Below are positions 38,413 through 47,512 of a DNA stretch of 64,000 bases, piece after piece (position 1 is the first letter of the stretch; every line of letters begins with the position of its first letter). The DNA is from Xanthomonas hortorum pv. cynarae. GTDB lineage: Bacteria > Pseudomonadota > Gammaproteobacteria > Xanthomonadales > Xanthomonadaceae. The stretch lies in assembly GCF_002939985.1 (NCBI RefSeq), contig NZ_MDFM01000016.1, positions 46,748-110,747 of the forward strand. Reading direction: 5' to 3'. The translations under genes and the position numbers were made by a program. The notes below the pieces were generated by a model that was given only the letters and a program-made list of their open reading frames with translations, had not been told where the DNA came from and ran no database searches.

Positions 38413-38736
38413 TTAGCGCTGCAGCAGCGGCAACTTGTTCGGCTTGCCGTCCCATTCGGCGGCATCGGGCAACGGCTCCTGGCGCACGGTCAGCACCGGC
38501 CAGGCCTTGGCGAGCTCAGCGTTAAGCGCGACGAAGCCTTCCTGGCCTGCTGGCACGTCGTCTTCCGGGTAGATCGCGTTGGCCGGGCATTCGGGCTCGC
38601 AAAGGGTGCAGTCGATGCACTCGTCCGGGTCGATGACCAGAAAGTTCGGGCCGACATGGAAGCAATCCACCGGACAGACCTCGACGCAGTCGGTGTATTT
38701 GCACTTGATGCAGTTTTCGGTGACAACAAAAGGCAT
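38413..38736 (-). CDS. fdxA: 7Fe ferredoxin FdxA
   Basis: 107 aa. A small electron carrier with one [3Fe-4S] and one [4Fe-4S] cluster. The two Cys sets are [18 protein letters not shown] (residues about 9-26) and [12 protein letters not shown] (about 40-51). The C-terminal extension to LPLLQR is typical of the FdxA type. It is a single gene, convergent with bamC. The promoter should lie in the repeat-bearing space 38737-39190. Confidence 0.95.
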   Translation of the reverse strand: MPFVVTENCIKCKYTDCVEVCPVDCFHVGPNFLVIDPDECIDCTLCEPECPANAIYPEDDVPAGQEGFVALNAELAKAWPVLTVRQEPLPDAAEWDGKPNKLPLLQR

Positions 38737-39190
38737 GGTGGAATCCGGCGTTTAGCCTGCCAATTCTAAAGCAGTCGGGTGCTGGGTGTGGGGGTGATGG
38801 GGATTTTGGGTTTCTGCGTTGGGGTTGATTCCTTCTCCCATCGGGAGAAGGTGCCCCGCAGGGGCGAATGAGGGTACGGGCGAAGCCTCGGGTTACCCGC
38901 CATTCGTAGCGGCTTCGCCCCGTACCCTCACCCCAACCCCCGCTCCGCGCCCCGGCCCGCGCTTGCGGCGCGGGCGCTCCAAGGCACACGCGCCAGTGGC
39001 GCGTAAGCCGTGCCTTCTCGCCCCGCAGGGAGAGGGGTTTTTGAGCCTTCTCCCGTCGGGAGAAGGTCGCGCGCTAACGCCGGATGAGAGGCGCCGCAGC
39101 AATACTCTTCGGCATGACGAACACGTCGCCACGCGCCAGCCGAAGTAAATCAACGGCCGGCGGCTTGATCAGATCAACTTACGCTGCGTA
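38737..39190. other. Non-coding space with composite repeat element
   Basis: This 454-bp space between two leftward genes contains no convincing gene. Most of it (38831-39066) is a set of nested palindromes. The remaining 120 bases next to dgoK show nothing I can name. Confidence 0.6.
38831..39066. repeat. Composite palindromic repeat (CCTTCTCCC / GGGAGAAGG ends)
   Basis: Each end carries a 21-bp self-complementary hairpin, CCTTCTCCC-NTC-GGGAGAAGG (38831-38851 and 39046-39066). Between them lie TGAGGGTACGGGCGAAG (about 38869) with a near-complementary CTTCGCCCCGTACCCTCA (about 38914), a GC-rich palindrome around 38955-38980 and ACGCGCCA-G-TGGCGCGT near 38987. Such elements are dispersed in Xanthomonas genomes. 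No ORF or transposase is present. Confidence 0.7.
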
Positions 39191-40135
39191 TCAAACCAAC
39201 TCACGCTGGCTGGCCAGCGCGAACAACCCCGTAGCGGCCAGATCTTCCGCATGCAGCTGGGTTTTGATACCCAAATGCGCCAGCGCCAGTGCATAGCGCT
39301 GCGCCAGGCCGGGGCTGCCGACCAAGTGGACGGTGCCTTGATTGCCGTGGTGCTCGCGCAGTTCGTGGCCGATCAGCAGGCCCGAGAGGTAGGACGGCAG
39401 TGCGGTGGCGGTGAGGCGGTCGAACAGGCCCAGCGTGCGGGCGCCGAACAGGTGGTGGCTGAGGCCGCCGGGGTCGGCGCTGCGATCGACACCTTGCAGG
39501 AACGCGTCGCCGTCGAGTTCGGCGTGATCGTCCTGCATCAACTTGCCGAGGATGCTGTGCTGGCGCAGCACCGCATACAGCTCGCCGGTCATGACGGTGG
39601 CGAAACCGGTCAGCTGGCCGTTGGCGATCTGTGCCCATTTGCTGTGGGTGCCGGGCAGGCAGGCGACGTGTTCGCCGTCGCCGAGTGCGGCGATCAGGCC
39701 GACCAGTTGGGTTTCTTCGCCGCGCATGACATCGGGCACGCTATGCCGTTCGCCGGTGCCTACATCGGGCATACCGTGCTGTTCGTCGGTGTTCGCATCG
39801 TGCACGCCGCGTCGTTCGCCCGTGCTCACGCCGGGCACGAACCACAGGGTGCGTCCGGGCAGCAGGTCGTCATAGCTGCGCATGGCCTGCGCAAGCGCGG
39901 TGGTGTCGGCAGGGCAGGGTAGATAGGGCTGTTCAACCCAGCCGTTGCGGCTGCCGATCATGCCCGAGAGCAGAACCGGGCCGGCCCAGCCCTCGATCAG
40001 TGCGCTCAACACCTCGGCGAAGCGGCCCTGGCAGGCCAGGATGCCGTCGCTGCCGCGGCGTTGCTCCAGCACCTTGCCGCCGGCATCGAGCAGATACCCG
40101 CGCAGGCTGCTGGTGCCCCAGTCGATGGCGATCAT
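39191..40135 (-). CDS. dgoK: 2-dehydro-3-deoxygalactonokinase with in-frame repeat expansion
   Basis: 314 aa. DgoK phosphorylates 2-keto-3-deoxygalactonate. N-terminal [20 protein letters not shown] is the ATP-binding motif; LLSGMIGSRNGWVEQPYLPCP near residue 56, RGEETQL near 140 and LPGTHSKWAQI near 160 are family signatures. Between VPGVS and RGEETQ the protein has three degenerate 11-residue units (about residues 105-137) not found in the usual enzyme. The start overlaps the lactonase stop (ATGA). Last gene of the dgo operon. Confidence 0.92.
   Translation of the reverse strand: MIAIDWGTSSLRGYLLDAGGKVLEQRRGSDGILACQGRFAEVLSALIEGWAGPVLLSGMIGSRNGWVEQPYLPCPADTTALAQAMRSYDDLLPGRTLWFVPGVSTGERRGVHDANTDEQHGMPDVGTGERHSVPDVMRGEETQLVGLIAALGDGEHVACLPGTHSKWAQIANGQLTGFATVMTGELYAVLRQHSILGKLMQDDHAELDGDAFLQGVDRSADPGGLSHHLFGARTLGLFDRLTATALPSYLSGLLIGHELREHHGNQGTVHLVGSPGLAQRYALALAHLGIKTQLHAEDLAATGLFALASQRELV
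39725..39823 (-). repeat. Three 33-bp tandem units inside dgoK
   Basis: Units at 39725-39757, 39758-39790 and 39791-39823 encode TGERHSVPDVM, TDEQHGMPDVG and TGERRGVHDAN. Adjacent units 39725-39757 and 39758-39790 match at about 23 of 33 bases. The unit keeps the reading frame and the phase of the natural VPDVMRGEE segment, so it looks like a local duplication of that loop. Confidence 0.85.
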
Positions 40136-41049
40136 GCGCTGGCCACCCGGCTCTCGGGCAGGCCGTTGATGGGCAGGTCGCAGAAGTACAGGCCGCCGGC
40201 TTCCGGCGTGCGGGCAAGTTCTTCGGCGCTGTGGTCCAGGCGTGAGCTGATCACATGCAGACGATCCAGCGCGGCGCCGCCGAAGGCGCTGCAGGTGGGG
40301 TGCTTGACCGGCAATTGCACGATGCGCTCGACACTGCCGTCGGGGCGATAGCGCACCACGCGCCAGGCGCGCCACTGCGCATTCCAGAGATGACCCTCGC
40401 TGTCGATGATGGAGCCATCCGGCTCGGCATCGTCGCGATCCAGTGTGGCGAACACGCGCGTGTTGCCGGTCTGCGCGCTGTCGGCGTCGTAGTCGCAGCA
40501 CAGGATCTGCGGGCGCACCGAGTCGCAGTAGTACAGCGTGCGGCCATCGGGACTGAAGCAGATCGAGTTGGGGATCGACACGCCCGGCAGCGGCAAGGCG
40601 CGCAGACCGTGACGCAGCGAGAACTGATACATCGCGCCGCGTTCAGCCTTGTCGTCGTGTTCGTCCATGGTGCCGAACACGAAGTTGCCGTTGCGATCGG
40701 CGCGGCCATCGTTGCTGCGCGTGAGCGGGTTGTCGGCTTCGACATCGGCGAGCTTTTCCAGCGGCAGCGCATCGCCCTCTCCGTCGGCGTTGTCCGGGTC
40801 GGCGATGCAGATCGATTTGGCCAGCGCGATCAGCACGCGGCCGTCGTCCATCAAGCCGATGCAGCCCGGCCGATCGGGCAGCGTCCAGTAGCGCGTATGC
40901 GCGCTTTGCGGGTGATGGCGCCACAGGCGTTTTTCGCTGATGTCGACCCAGTACAGCGCCTCGCGCTGCTCGCACCACAGCACGCCTTCGCCATGCGTGC
41001 AGCGGCTGTCGACCGCCAACACGGCGGTGTGTTCGGTCGTGCTCACCAT
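40132..41049 (-). CDS. SMP-30/gluconolactonase-family sugar lactonase
   Basis: 305 aa. Six-bladed propeller lactonase of the SMP-30/LRE family. Key residues are seen in [21 protein letters not shown] (metal-binding Glu, near residue 18), [18 protein letters not shown] near 110, [16 protein letters not shown] near 158 and [17 protein letters not shown] near 205. In this operon the likely substrate is D-galactono-1,4-lactone. Its ATG overlaps the dgoD stop by 7 bases and its stop overlaps dgoK by 4, so all are coupled. Confidence 0.88.
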   Translation of the reverse strand: MVSTTEHTAVLAVDSRCTHGEGVLWCEQREALYWVDISEKRLWRHHPQSAHTRYWTLPDRPGCIGLMDDGRVLIALAKSICIADPDNADGEGDALPLEKLADVEADNPLTRSNDGRADRNGNFVFGTMDEHDDKAERGAMYQFSLRHGLRALPLPGVSIPNSICFSPDGRTLYYCDSVRPQILCCDYDADSAQTGNTRVFATLDRDDAEPDGSIIDSEGHLWNAQWRAWRVVRYRPDGSVERIVQLPVKHPTCSAFGGAALDRLHVISSRLDHSAEELARTPEAGGLYFCDLPINGLPESRVASA

Positions 41050-42191
41050 TCGGCGATGCTGCCATCGCTGTGACGCCACACCGGGTTGCGCCAATCGGGC
41101 GGATTTTCGTTTGCGCGCTTGAGCATGTCTTCGTTGATCTCCACACCGAGCCCGGGCTTGGGCAGGGCGGCGATACTGCCATCTACACACTGAAAATCGT
41201 CTTTATTGATGACGTAATCGAGCAGGTCGGCGCCTTCGTTGTAATGGATGCCGATGCTCTGTTCCTGCAGCACCGCGTTGTGCGAAACGAAGTCCACGTG
41301 CAGGCAGGCGGCCAGCGCGATCGGGCCGAGCGGGCAGTGCGGAGCGAAGCCGACATCGTAGGCTTCGGCCATCGCGGCGATCTTGACGCACTCGGTGATG
41401 CCGCCGGCATGCGAGAGATCCGGCTGCACCATGCCGATCCCGCCGGCGCACAGCACGTTCTTGAATTCGAAGCGCGAGAACATGCGCTCGCCGGCAGCCA
41501 GCGGAATCGAGGTGCTTGCGGCCAGGCGCGGGTAGTACTCGGCCTGTTCGGCCAGCACCGGTTCTTCCACGAACAGCGGCTTGAACGGTTCCAGCTCGCG
41601 CAGCAGCGCCTTGGCCATCGGCGCGCCGACGCGGCCGTGGAAGTCGATGCCGAAGTCGATGGTGTTGCCGAAGGCCTCGCGGATCTCGGCGACCTTGACC
41701 ACCGCTGCATCGACCGCGCGCGCGCTGTCGATCAGCTTCATCTCTTCGGTGCCGTTGAACTTGAAGGTGTCAAAGCCGAGCGCGCGGTAGTCGGTGATCT
41801 GCTGGATGATGGCGCCGGGGCGGTCGCCGCCGACCCAGCGGTAGGTCTTCATGCGGTCGCGCACCAGCCCGCCCAGCAGCTCGTACACCGGCACGCCCAG
41901 CGCCTTGCCCTTGATGTCCCACAAGGCCTGGTCGATACCGGCGATGGCGCTCATCAGGATGGCGCCGCCACGGTAGAAACCGGCACGGTACATGGTCTGC
42001 CACAGGTCGTTGATGCGTGCCGGATCCTTGCCGACGACATAGCCGGCCAGTTCATGCACGGCGGCTTCCACCGAGCGCGCGCGGCCTTCGATGACCGGCT
42101 CTCCCCAGCCGGTGATGCCCTCGTCGGTCTCGACCTTGAGGAACAGCCAGCGCGGGGCGGCGTGGTAGGTGGTGAGGCGGGTGATCTTCAT
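41043..42191 (-). CDS. dgoD: D-galactonate dehydratase
   Basis: 382 aa, the same length as E. coli DgoD. It removes water from galactonate to give 2-keto-3-deoxygalactonate. Enolase-superfamily residues align at identical numbers: metal ligands D183, E209 and E235, and acid/base H185 (GIDFHGR) and H285 (APHCPLGP). The N-terminus [21 protein letters not shown] is the family capping domain. The start overlaps the dgoA stop (ATGA). Near-exact residue correspondence makes galactonate the probable substrate over other acid sugars. Confidence 0.94.
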   Translation of the reverse strand: MKITRLTTYHAAPRWLFLKVETDEGITGWGEPVIEGRARSVEAAVHELAGYVVGKDPARINDLWQTMYRAGFYRGGAILMSAIAGIDQALWDIKGKALGVPVYELLGGLVRDRMKTYRWVGGDRPGAIIQQITDYRALGFDTFKFNGTEEMKLIDSARAVDAAVVKVAEIREAFGNTIDFGIDFHGRVGAPMAKALLRELEPFKPLFVEEPVLAEQAEYYPRLAASTSIPLAAGERMFSRFEFKNVLCAGGIGMVQPDLSHAGGITECVKIAAMAEAYDVGFAPHCPLGPIALAACLHVDFVSHNAVLQEQSIGIHYNEGADLLDYVINKDDFQCVDGSIAALPKPGLGVEINEDMLKRANENPPDWRNPVWRHSDGSIAEW

Positions 42192-42820
42192 CCTTGCAGT
42201 TCCTGGTAGGCCTGCACGAAGGCGCGTGCATGCGTCTGGGTCGTTTCGAGTGATTGCGCGGGTTTGTACAGCTCGCCACCGATGCCGGCGCCGGCAGCGC
42301 CCTGGGCGAGGAAGCCGGCCAGGGTCTGCGGGCTCACGCCGCCGACCACATACACCGGAATGTGCTTGGGCAGCACCGAGCGCAGCGCGCGTACGTGCGC
42401 TGCGCCATAGGTGGCTGCGGGGAACAACTTCAAGATCGTTGCACCGGCATCGATGGCATCGAACGCCTCGCTGGCGGTGGCGAAGCCGGCCACCACGGTG
42501 AGCCCGCGTGACACCGCATGGCGGATCAGCGACGGACGCGTATTCGGAGTGACGATGAAGCGCGCGCCGATCTCGGCCAGGGTGTCGACGTCTTCGTTGC
42601 GCAGCACGGTGCCGGCGCCGATCCAGGCGCGCTCGCCGTAGGTCTGCTGCGCCAGCGCGATGCTCTCGGCCCAGCGTGGCGAGTTGAGCGGGATTTCGAT
42701 CGCGTCGAAACCGGCATCGATCAGCGCGCCGACGTGGGCGAGCGTTTCTTCCGGCGTGATGCCACGCAGGATGGCGATCAGCGGCAGGGCGAACAGGCTG
42801 GCAGTGGTGTCTGAGGTCAT
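42188..42820 (-). CDS. dgoA: 2-dehydro-3-deoxy-6-phosphogalactonate aldolase
   Basis: 210 aa. Class I aldolase that cleaves KDPGal to pyruvate and glyceraldehyde-3-phosphate. The Schiff-base Lys is K131 in ATILKLFPA; the family features [25 protein letters not shown] (E42) and [11 protein letters not shown] are present. It is the first gene of the operon dgoA-dgoD-lactonase-dgoK. The start [13 protein letters not shown] is chosen over upstream in-frame codons, which would reach into the operator. Confidence 0.94.
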   Translation of the reverse strand: MTSDTTASLFALPLIAILRGITPEETLAHVGALIDAGFDAIEIPLNSPRWAESIALAQQTYGERAWIGAGTVLRNEDVDTLAEIGARFIVTPNTRPSLIRHAVSRGLTVVAGFATASEAFDAIDAGATILKLFPAATYGAAHVRALRSVLPKHIPVYVVGGVSPQTLAGFLAQGAAGAGIGGELYKPAQSLETTQTHARAFVQAYQELQG

Positions 42821-43235
42821 CGGGTTACTCGCGATAGAGCGGAAAGCGGCCGTCGGCGACCAGATGGCCGGCAACGTCGGGGGAGCTTGCGCAACTGCGC
42901 GCTGCAACGTGGTCTGCAGGCGCACGGTGAAAGAGTCAGGAACATGGGGGCGGGCAGGGCGCCGCGACGCAATGACGGGCCGATTGCAGCAATTGCGTGC
43001 GCACTCCAACAGCCTGCAATGGGCTGGCAAGATGCCGTCATCGTCGTCCACCTCCGCAGTCATGGCATGCGTGTTGCCACCTTGTGGAAGATGGGTCACG
43101 TCTGTTCTGGCCGCGCCCGGGAGGTCGGGGCTCCTGCTGCGGCGTTCGATAGCCTCGCGCGGGGAGATATGTGCTGCAAATGAAATTTTCGGCATATTCT
43201 ATTCCTCCTACGAATACACCTTCGCGGCGACCTCC
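42821..43235. other. Divergent control region between dgo operon and LysR gene
   Basis: 415 bp. A composite LysR-type site lies at 43179-43216, next to the LysR gene. That leaves about 360 bases before dgoA, so the dgo mRNA would have a long leader unless a second promoter exists. The leader is high-GC and has no small gene I can support. Confidence 0.6.
43179..43216 (-). promoter_or_regulatory. Composite LysR-type site upstream of dgo operon
   Basis: Read on the minus strand: TATTC-N7-GAATA (43216-43200), G, 13 bases, then TTTCATT (43185-43179). The 17-bp dyad is perfect in both 5-bp arms and contains T-N11-A, the LysR-family signature. It sits 19 bases before the divergent LysR start, so the same site could autoregulate that gene. 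The same arrangement occurs at 44225-44262 and, degenerate, at 47513-47550. Confidence 0.72.
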
Positions 43236-44207
43236 ATGGCAAATTCCGGTACTCCCTGGTTCAACGCAGCCCGGCTGAAGACGCGCCAGCTGTTGCTGCT
43301 GCTGCATTTGCACGAACAGCGCTCGGTCCTGCGTGCGGCCGAGGCTGCCAGCATGACCCAGCCGGCGGCCTCCAAACTCCTGGCGGAAATGGAGGACATG
43401 CTGGGGGTGAAGTTGTTCGAGCGGCATGCGCGCGGGGTCGAGCCGACCTGGTACGGCCACGTGCTGATCCGGCGTGCGCGCGCGGCGATGTCGGAGATCG
43501 GGCGGGCGCAGGAAGAGATCGCTGCACTGCGTGCCGGGCGCATGGGCCAGGCCTCGATCGGTACGGTGGTCAATCCGGGGACCAACCTGGTGCCGCAGGC
43601 GATTGCCGAGGTCAAACGCGAGTTCCCGGACATCCTGGTGCGTGTGGAAATGGACTACAGCCGCCCCTTGGTGGCCAAGTTGCTGGATGGCCAGCTGGAC
43701 ATCGTGATCGGCCGCATCCTGGGGCCGGAGGGCGTGGGCGAGCTGGAGTTCGAGCCGCTGGCCGACGAGCCGCATTCGGTGATCGCACGTGCCGGCCACC
43801 CGCTGGCCAGTCGCGCCGGTCTGCAGCATGCCGATCTGGTGCGCTATGGCTGGATCCTGCCGCCGGCCGACAGCGTGCTGCGCGCGCGGCTGGATTCGAT
43901 GTTCATGGAGCACGGCGTGCAGACACCGACCAATGCGATCGAGACCTCGTCCTTGCCGGTCACCTCGACGCTGCTGCGCGGTACCGACATGTTGACCGCC
44001 TTGCCGGTGGAATCGGTGGCGGCGCTGATCCAGGCCAAGCTGCTGACCGTGCTGCCGATCGAACTGGGGGTGCGGATGGAGTCGTTCGGCATCATCCGCC
44101 GGCGCGATTACATCCTGCCGCCGGGTGCCGAGCGCATTTTGCAGGCGCTACGCACCACCGCGCGCCGTTTGTATCTGGCTTTGCGCGGTCCGGAATCCCT
44201 TGGCTAA
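43236..44207 (+). CDS. LysR-family regulator, probable sugar-responsive controller
   Basis: 323 aa. Winged helix at residues about 14-75 (TRQLLLLLHLHEQRSVLRAAEAASMTQPAASKLLAEMEDMLGVKLFERH), effector domain from about 100 (GQASIGTVVNPGTNLVPQAIAEVK) to the end. It resembles the GbpR/PcaQ branch of LysR proteins, some of which answer to galactose or related sugars; I cannot fix the ligand. Divergent from the dgo operon and next to the xyloglucan locus, and the composite site at its start recurs before both TonB receptors. No good ribosome-binding site precedes the ATG. Confidence 0.88.
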   Translation: MANSGTPWFNAARLKTRQLLLLLHLHEQRSVLRAAEAASMTQPAASKLLAEMEDMLGVKLFERHARGVEPTWYGHVLIRRARAAMSEIGRAQEEIAALRAGRMGQASIGTVVNPGTNLVPQAIAEVKREFPDILVRVEMDYSRPLVAKLLDGQLDIVIGRILGPEGVGELEFEPLADEPHSVIARAGHPLASRAGLQHADLVRYGWILPPADSVLRARLDSMFMEHGVQTPTNAIETSSLPVTSTLLRGTDMLTALPVESVAALIQAKLLTVLPIELGVRMESFGIIRRRDYILPPGAERILQALRTTARRLYLALRGPESLG

Positions 44208-44224
44208 GCGGGCTCTGCCATTTC

Positions 44225-44262
44225 TATTCCGCCAGGGAATAGTGGTTCGTGATTTTTTCATT
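44225..44262 (+). promoter_or_regulatory. Composite LysR-type site upstream of TonB receptor 1
   Basis: TATTC-CGCCAGG-GAATA (44225-44241), G, 13 bases, TTTCATT (44256-44262). The dyad has 6-bp arms (TATTCC/GGAATA). Spacing and flanks equal those at the dgo site. A candidate promoter begins two bases downstream, which puts the dyad centre about 66 bases before the expected start of transcription, the usual place for a LysR activator. Confidence 0.75.
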
Positions 44263-44264
44263 GG

Positions 44265-44292
44265 TTGACGCTAGATCACGCGCCTATATCTG
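44265..44292 (+). promoter_or_regulatory. Candidate promoter of TonB receptor 1
   Basis: TTGACG (44265-44270) and TATCTG (44287-44292) with a 16-base spacer. The -35 is close to consensus and the -10 is weak, as expected for an activator-dependent promoter. It leaves a leader of about 170 bases. Confidence 0.5.
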
Positions 44293-44470
44293 TGAGCCAG
44301 ATCGCACGCTGAAGCGCACGTGAAGTCGGGCAGGTGATCGGCGGCCAAGCCGCCATGCAGTGGGAGGGTGGACCAGCACGCTTGCGTGCGGATCCCACAC
44401 GATCGTGCGGCCCGCTTGCGGTGCCGCGACAACCAGTCTTCAGTCGTCTTGCGTCCTGGGAGGGATTCGG

Positions 44471-47401
44471 ATGTACACCTTTTCAAGCCATGCACCGGCA
44501 GGTACGGGCGTGCGCGCTCGCCGTACCTTGCGTTTGCCTCATTCCGCCATGGCCGTCAGCATTGCGTTGCTGCTCGCAGCGCCGGTTTATGCACAACAGG
44601 CGCAGACGTCCCAGAACGCTCCGCTCACCAATGCCGGCGGCAACGCCGTGGATCTGGATGCGGTGGAAGTGCGCGGTGTGCGCGCCAGCCTGATCAAGTC
44701 GCAGGTAATCAAGCGCGACGCCAGCCAGATCGTGGATTCGGTCAGCGCCGAAGACATCGGCGCCTTGCCCGATCGCAGCGTCACCGAAACCCTGCAGCGC
44801 GTCAGCGGCGTGACCATCGATCACTTTGCCGCGCGCAGCGACCCCGATCACTTCTCGGCCGAAGGCAGCGGGGTGATGATCCGCGGCCTGACCCAGGTGC
44901 GCGGCGAACTCAATGGGCGCGACATCTTCAGTGCCGCCAGCGGCCGCGGCCTGAGCTTCGAGGACGTGCCGGCCGAACTGATGGCCGGTGTGGACGTCTA
45001 CAAGAATCCCTCGGCCGAAATCATCGAGGGCGGCCTGGGCGGCACGGTCAACCTGCGCACGCGCATGCCGTTCGACAATCCGGGCCGGATCGTCGGCGGC
45101 AATGTCGATTACAACTACGGTGACATGAGCAAGCAGTACAAGCCGTCGGCCTCGTTCCTGTTCAGCGATCGCTGGGACACCGGCATCGGCGAAATGGGCT
45201 TCATGATCGACGTTGCGCATTCGGAGCTGGCGACGCGCTCGGACGGCATCCAGGTCGAACCGTATGTGCGGCGTACCGATGAGGCCGTGCTGGCGGGCAG
45301 CGGGCGCAGCGAGGTCTTCGTGCCGGGCGGGGTGAACTGGCGTCAGCTGGATTTCGAGCGCAAGCGCGATGGCATTGCAGCCGCCTTCCAGTGGAAGCCC
45401 AGCGATGCCACCGAGATCTATGCGCAGTTCCTGCGTTCGCGCTACGAGATGAACTGGCAGGAGCGCGCGGCGTTCTTCAACGACAGCAATAACAGCATCA
45501 CCCCGGCGCCGGGCACCACCTTCGACTACGACGATCGTGGCGGGTTTCTGCGGGGCTCGCCGGTGTCCAGCTCGTGGCGCGGGGTGCTCACCGGCGACGG
45601 CGTGCGCTTCAATACCGACAACCGCTATTCCGAACAGCGCACCACCACCACCGACATATCGGTGGGCTTCAGCCATTTCTTCAACGACAACCTGCAGATC
45701 AAGGGCGATATGCAGTTGGTGCAATCGGAGAACGAGCAGCTGGATTTCACCGTGTTCAGCGCGACCTATCTGCCCGGGCTGTCTTATGACGTGTCGGGCA
45801 AGTATCCCAGCGTGCAGATCGCCAACCCGGCCTTTACCCAGGATCCGTCCAATTACTTCTGGGCGGCGGCGATGGACCACCTGGGCAAGAATCGCGGGCG
45901 GCAGCTGTCCACGCGCGTGGATCTGGAATACACCTTCGATGACAGCAGCTGGCTGCGCTTTGCACGCTTCGGCATGCGTGCCACCGACCGCAACCAGATC
46001 AACAAGAATTCCGGCTACAACTGGGGCGTGATCTCCGACAACTGGGCAGCGATTCCAGGCACCAGCAATGGCCTGGCGAATATGTCGGAGTTCATGACCG
46101 ACCAGTCGTCGCTGTTCACCTTCTCCAACTTCTTCCGTGGCGGGGTGAATGTGCCGACCACCTTGGTCGTGCCCAACAGCAGTCTGGTCAACAATTACGG
46201 CTCCGCCTCGCAGATGATCCAGCAGATCGTGGCGTTGCGCGGCTCTGGCTGGGCGCCGGACCGGTACCAGCCGCAGGACACCAATCGCCAGTTCGAACGT
46301 ACGCAGGCCGCGTATGCGGCGCTGCACTTCGGCAACGACGAGGCCTGGGGCGTTCCGGTGGACGGCAACATCGGCATCCGCGTGGTGCAGACCAAGGCAC
46401 AGGCCGAAGGCTTCGGCCAGTTCCAGAATCTGGCCGGTCTCAATGTGTCGCCGGAACTGCAGGCGCGCTACACCGGGCAGTACTTCGAGAACAACTCGCA
46501 GGGTAGCTACACCAATGTGTTGCCCAGCCTGAACCTGCGCCTGCGCTTCACCGATACCTTGCAGTGGCGATTTGCCGCGTCCAAGGCGATGGCGCGCCCT
46601 GACTACACTCAGATGCAGCCATACGTGTTGCTCAATGTGGAGACCAACGACGCCGGCCAGGCCACCGACTTCGTCGGCACCGCCGGCAACCCGAACCTCA
46701 AGCCGATGGTGGCCAACCAGTTCGACACCGCGCTGGAGTGGTACTTCGACACCAGCGACATGCTCTACGCCACGCTGTTCTACAAGAAGGTCAAGGATTA
46801 CTTCGCCACCCAGACCCGCAGCGAGATCTACGACAACCGCGCATGGTTGGTCACGCGCCCCTACAACATGGACGAGGGCACCATTCGCGGCGCCGAGCTG
46901 GGCTACACCCAGTTCTTCGATCAGTTGCCGGGCTGGCTCAGCGGGTTCGGCGTCAATGCCAACTTCACTTTCGTCGACAGCAAGGGCGGTGCCAACACCG
47001 CGACCGATCCGTACCTGAGAACGACCGTAAGCGGCGTTGAATTGCCGTTGGAGGGATTGTCGCGACGCAGCTACAACCTGGCTGGCATTTACGAGAAGGG
47101 CCCGCTGTCGCTGCGCCTGGCCTACAACTGGCGCTCGCGCTATCTGCTGACCACCAGTGATACGTCTACCAAGCTGCCGACCTGGGCCGACGACTATGGT
47201 CAGCTGGACGGCTCGTTCTTCTATCGCTTCAACGACCACCTGCAGTTGGGCGTGCAGGCCAATAACCTGACCAATACGGTGACCAAGGTCTTGATGGGGC
47301 CGACCTCCTATGCGGACGGCGCAGTGGACCCGCGGTTGTATACGCGCTCTTCGTTCGTCAACGACCGGCGCTACTCGCTGGTGCTGCGCATGAACTGGTA
47401 A
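44471..47401 (+). CDS. TonB-dependent receptor 1 of the xyloglucan locus
   Basis: 976 aa. Signal peptide to PVYAQQA; a TonB-box-like segment VDLDAVEVRG; plug with QIVDSVSAEDIGALPDRSVTETLQRVSGV, then IRGLTQVRGELNGRDIFSA; large barrel ending SLVLRMNW. This is the Xanthomonas/Caulobacter carbohydrate-type receptor. It probably imports xyloglucan oligosaccharides across the outer membrane. The leader holds GCGTCCTGGGAGGGA (44451-44465), which includes the ribosome-binding site and is identical in receptor 2. The start MYTFSSHAPAG is set by that site. A terminator follows at 47464-47504. Confidence 0.93.
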   Translation: MYTFSSHAPAGTGVRARRTLRLPHSAMAVSIALLLAAPVYAQQAQTSQNAPLTNAGGNAVDLDAVEVRGVRASLIKSQVIKRDASQIVDSVSAEDIGALPDRSVTETLQRVSGVTIDHFAARSDPDHFSAEGSGVMIRGLTQVRGELNGRDIFSAASGRGLSFEDVPAELMAGVDVYKNPSAEIIEGGLGGTVNLRTRMPFDNPGRIVGGNVDYNYGDMSKQYKPSASFLFSDRWDTGIGEMGFMIDVAHSELATRSDGIQVEPYVRRTDEAVLAGSGRSEVFVPGGVNWRQLDFERKRDGIAAAFQWKPSDATEIYAQFLRSRYEMNWQERAAFFNDSNNSITPAPGTTFDYDDRGGFLRGSPVSSSWRGVLTGDGVRFNTDNRYSEQRTTTTDISVGFSHFFNDNLQIKGDMQLVQSENEQLDFTVFSATYLPGLSYDVSGKYPSVQIANPAFTQDPSNYFWAAAMDHLGKNRGRQLSTRVDLEYTFDDSSWLRFARFGMRATDRNQINKNSGYNWGVISDNWAAIPGTSNGLANMSEFMTDQSSLFTFSNFFRGGVNVPTTLVVPNSSLVNNYGSASQMIQQIVALRGSGWAPDRYQPQDTNRQFERTQAAYAALHFGNDEAWGVPVDGNIGIRVVQTKAQAEGFGQFQNLAGLNVSPELQARYTGQYFENNSQGSYTNVLPSLNLRLRFTDTLQWRFAASKAMARPDYTQMQPYVLLNVETNDAGQATDFVGTAGNPNLKPMVANQFDTALEWYFDTSDMLYATLFYKKVKDYFATQTRSEIYDNRAWLVTRPYNMDEGTIRGAELGYTQFFDQLPGWLSGFGVNANFTFVDSKGGANTATDPYLRTTVSGVELPLEGLSRRSYNLAGIYEKGPLSLRLAYNWRSRYLLTTSDTSTKLPTWADDYGQLDGSFFYRFNDHLQLGVQANNLTNTVTKVLMGPTSYADGAVDPRLYTRSSFVNDRRYSLVLRMNW

Positions 47402-47463
47402 GCGAGGTCGGTCACGGATTCGGTCTGCGCCGGTTCGCAGAGTTGAGCCCGTTTCGCTGAATT

Positions 47464-47504
47464 CGGCAGGCTGGCCATGAACCTCCAGACCTGCCGGGTT
47501 TTTT
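47464..47504 (+). terminator. Rho-independent terminator after TonB receptor 1
   Basis: CGGCAGGCTGG (47464-47474) pairs with CCAG-A-CCTGCCG (47485-47496) with one bulged base, followed by GGTTTTTT. It lies 62 bases after the receptor stop and separates the two receptor transcripts. Confidence 0.85.
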
Positions 47505-47512
47505 CGTGTTGC

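Noticed and set aside
39725..39823. Possible CRISPR array
   Set aside because: The 33-bp units are directly adjacent with no spacers, are only about 70 percent alike, and lie in frame inside dgoK. No cas genes are in the window.
42188..43195. Extended dgoA starting at 43195
   Set aside because: The extra 125 residues have no KDPGal aldolase similarity and would start inside the composite regulatory site. [10 protein letters not shown] at 42820 fits the family.
44483..47239. 918-residue open frame antisense to TonB receptor 1
   Set aside because: No domain, no ribosome-binding site, wholly inside a well-supported gene. The same applies to long antisense frames over alaS (22570-24816), the chemoreceptor (26078-28183), receptor 2 (48121-50601), GH31 (56697-58886) and dgoD (41070-42209).
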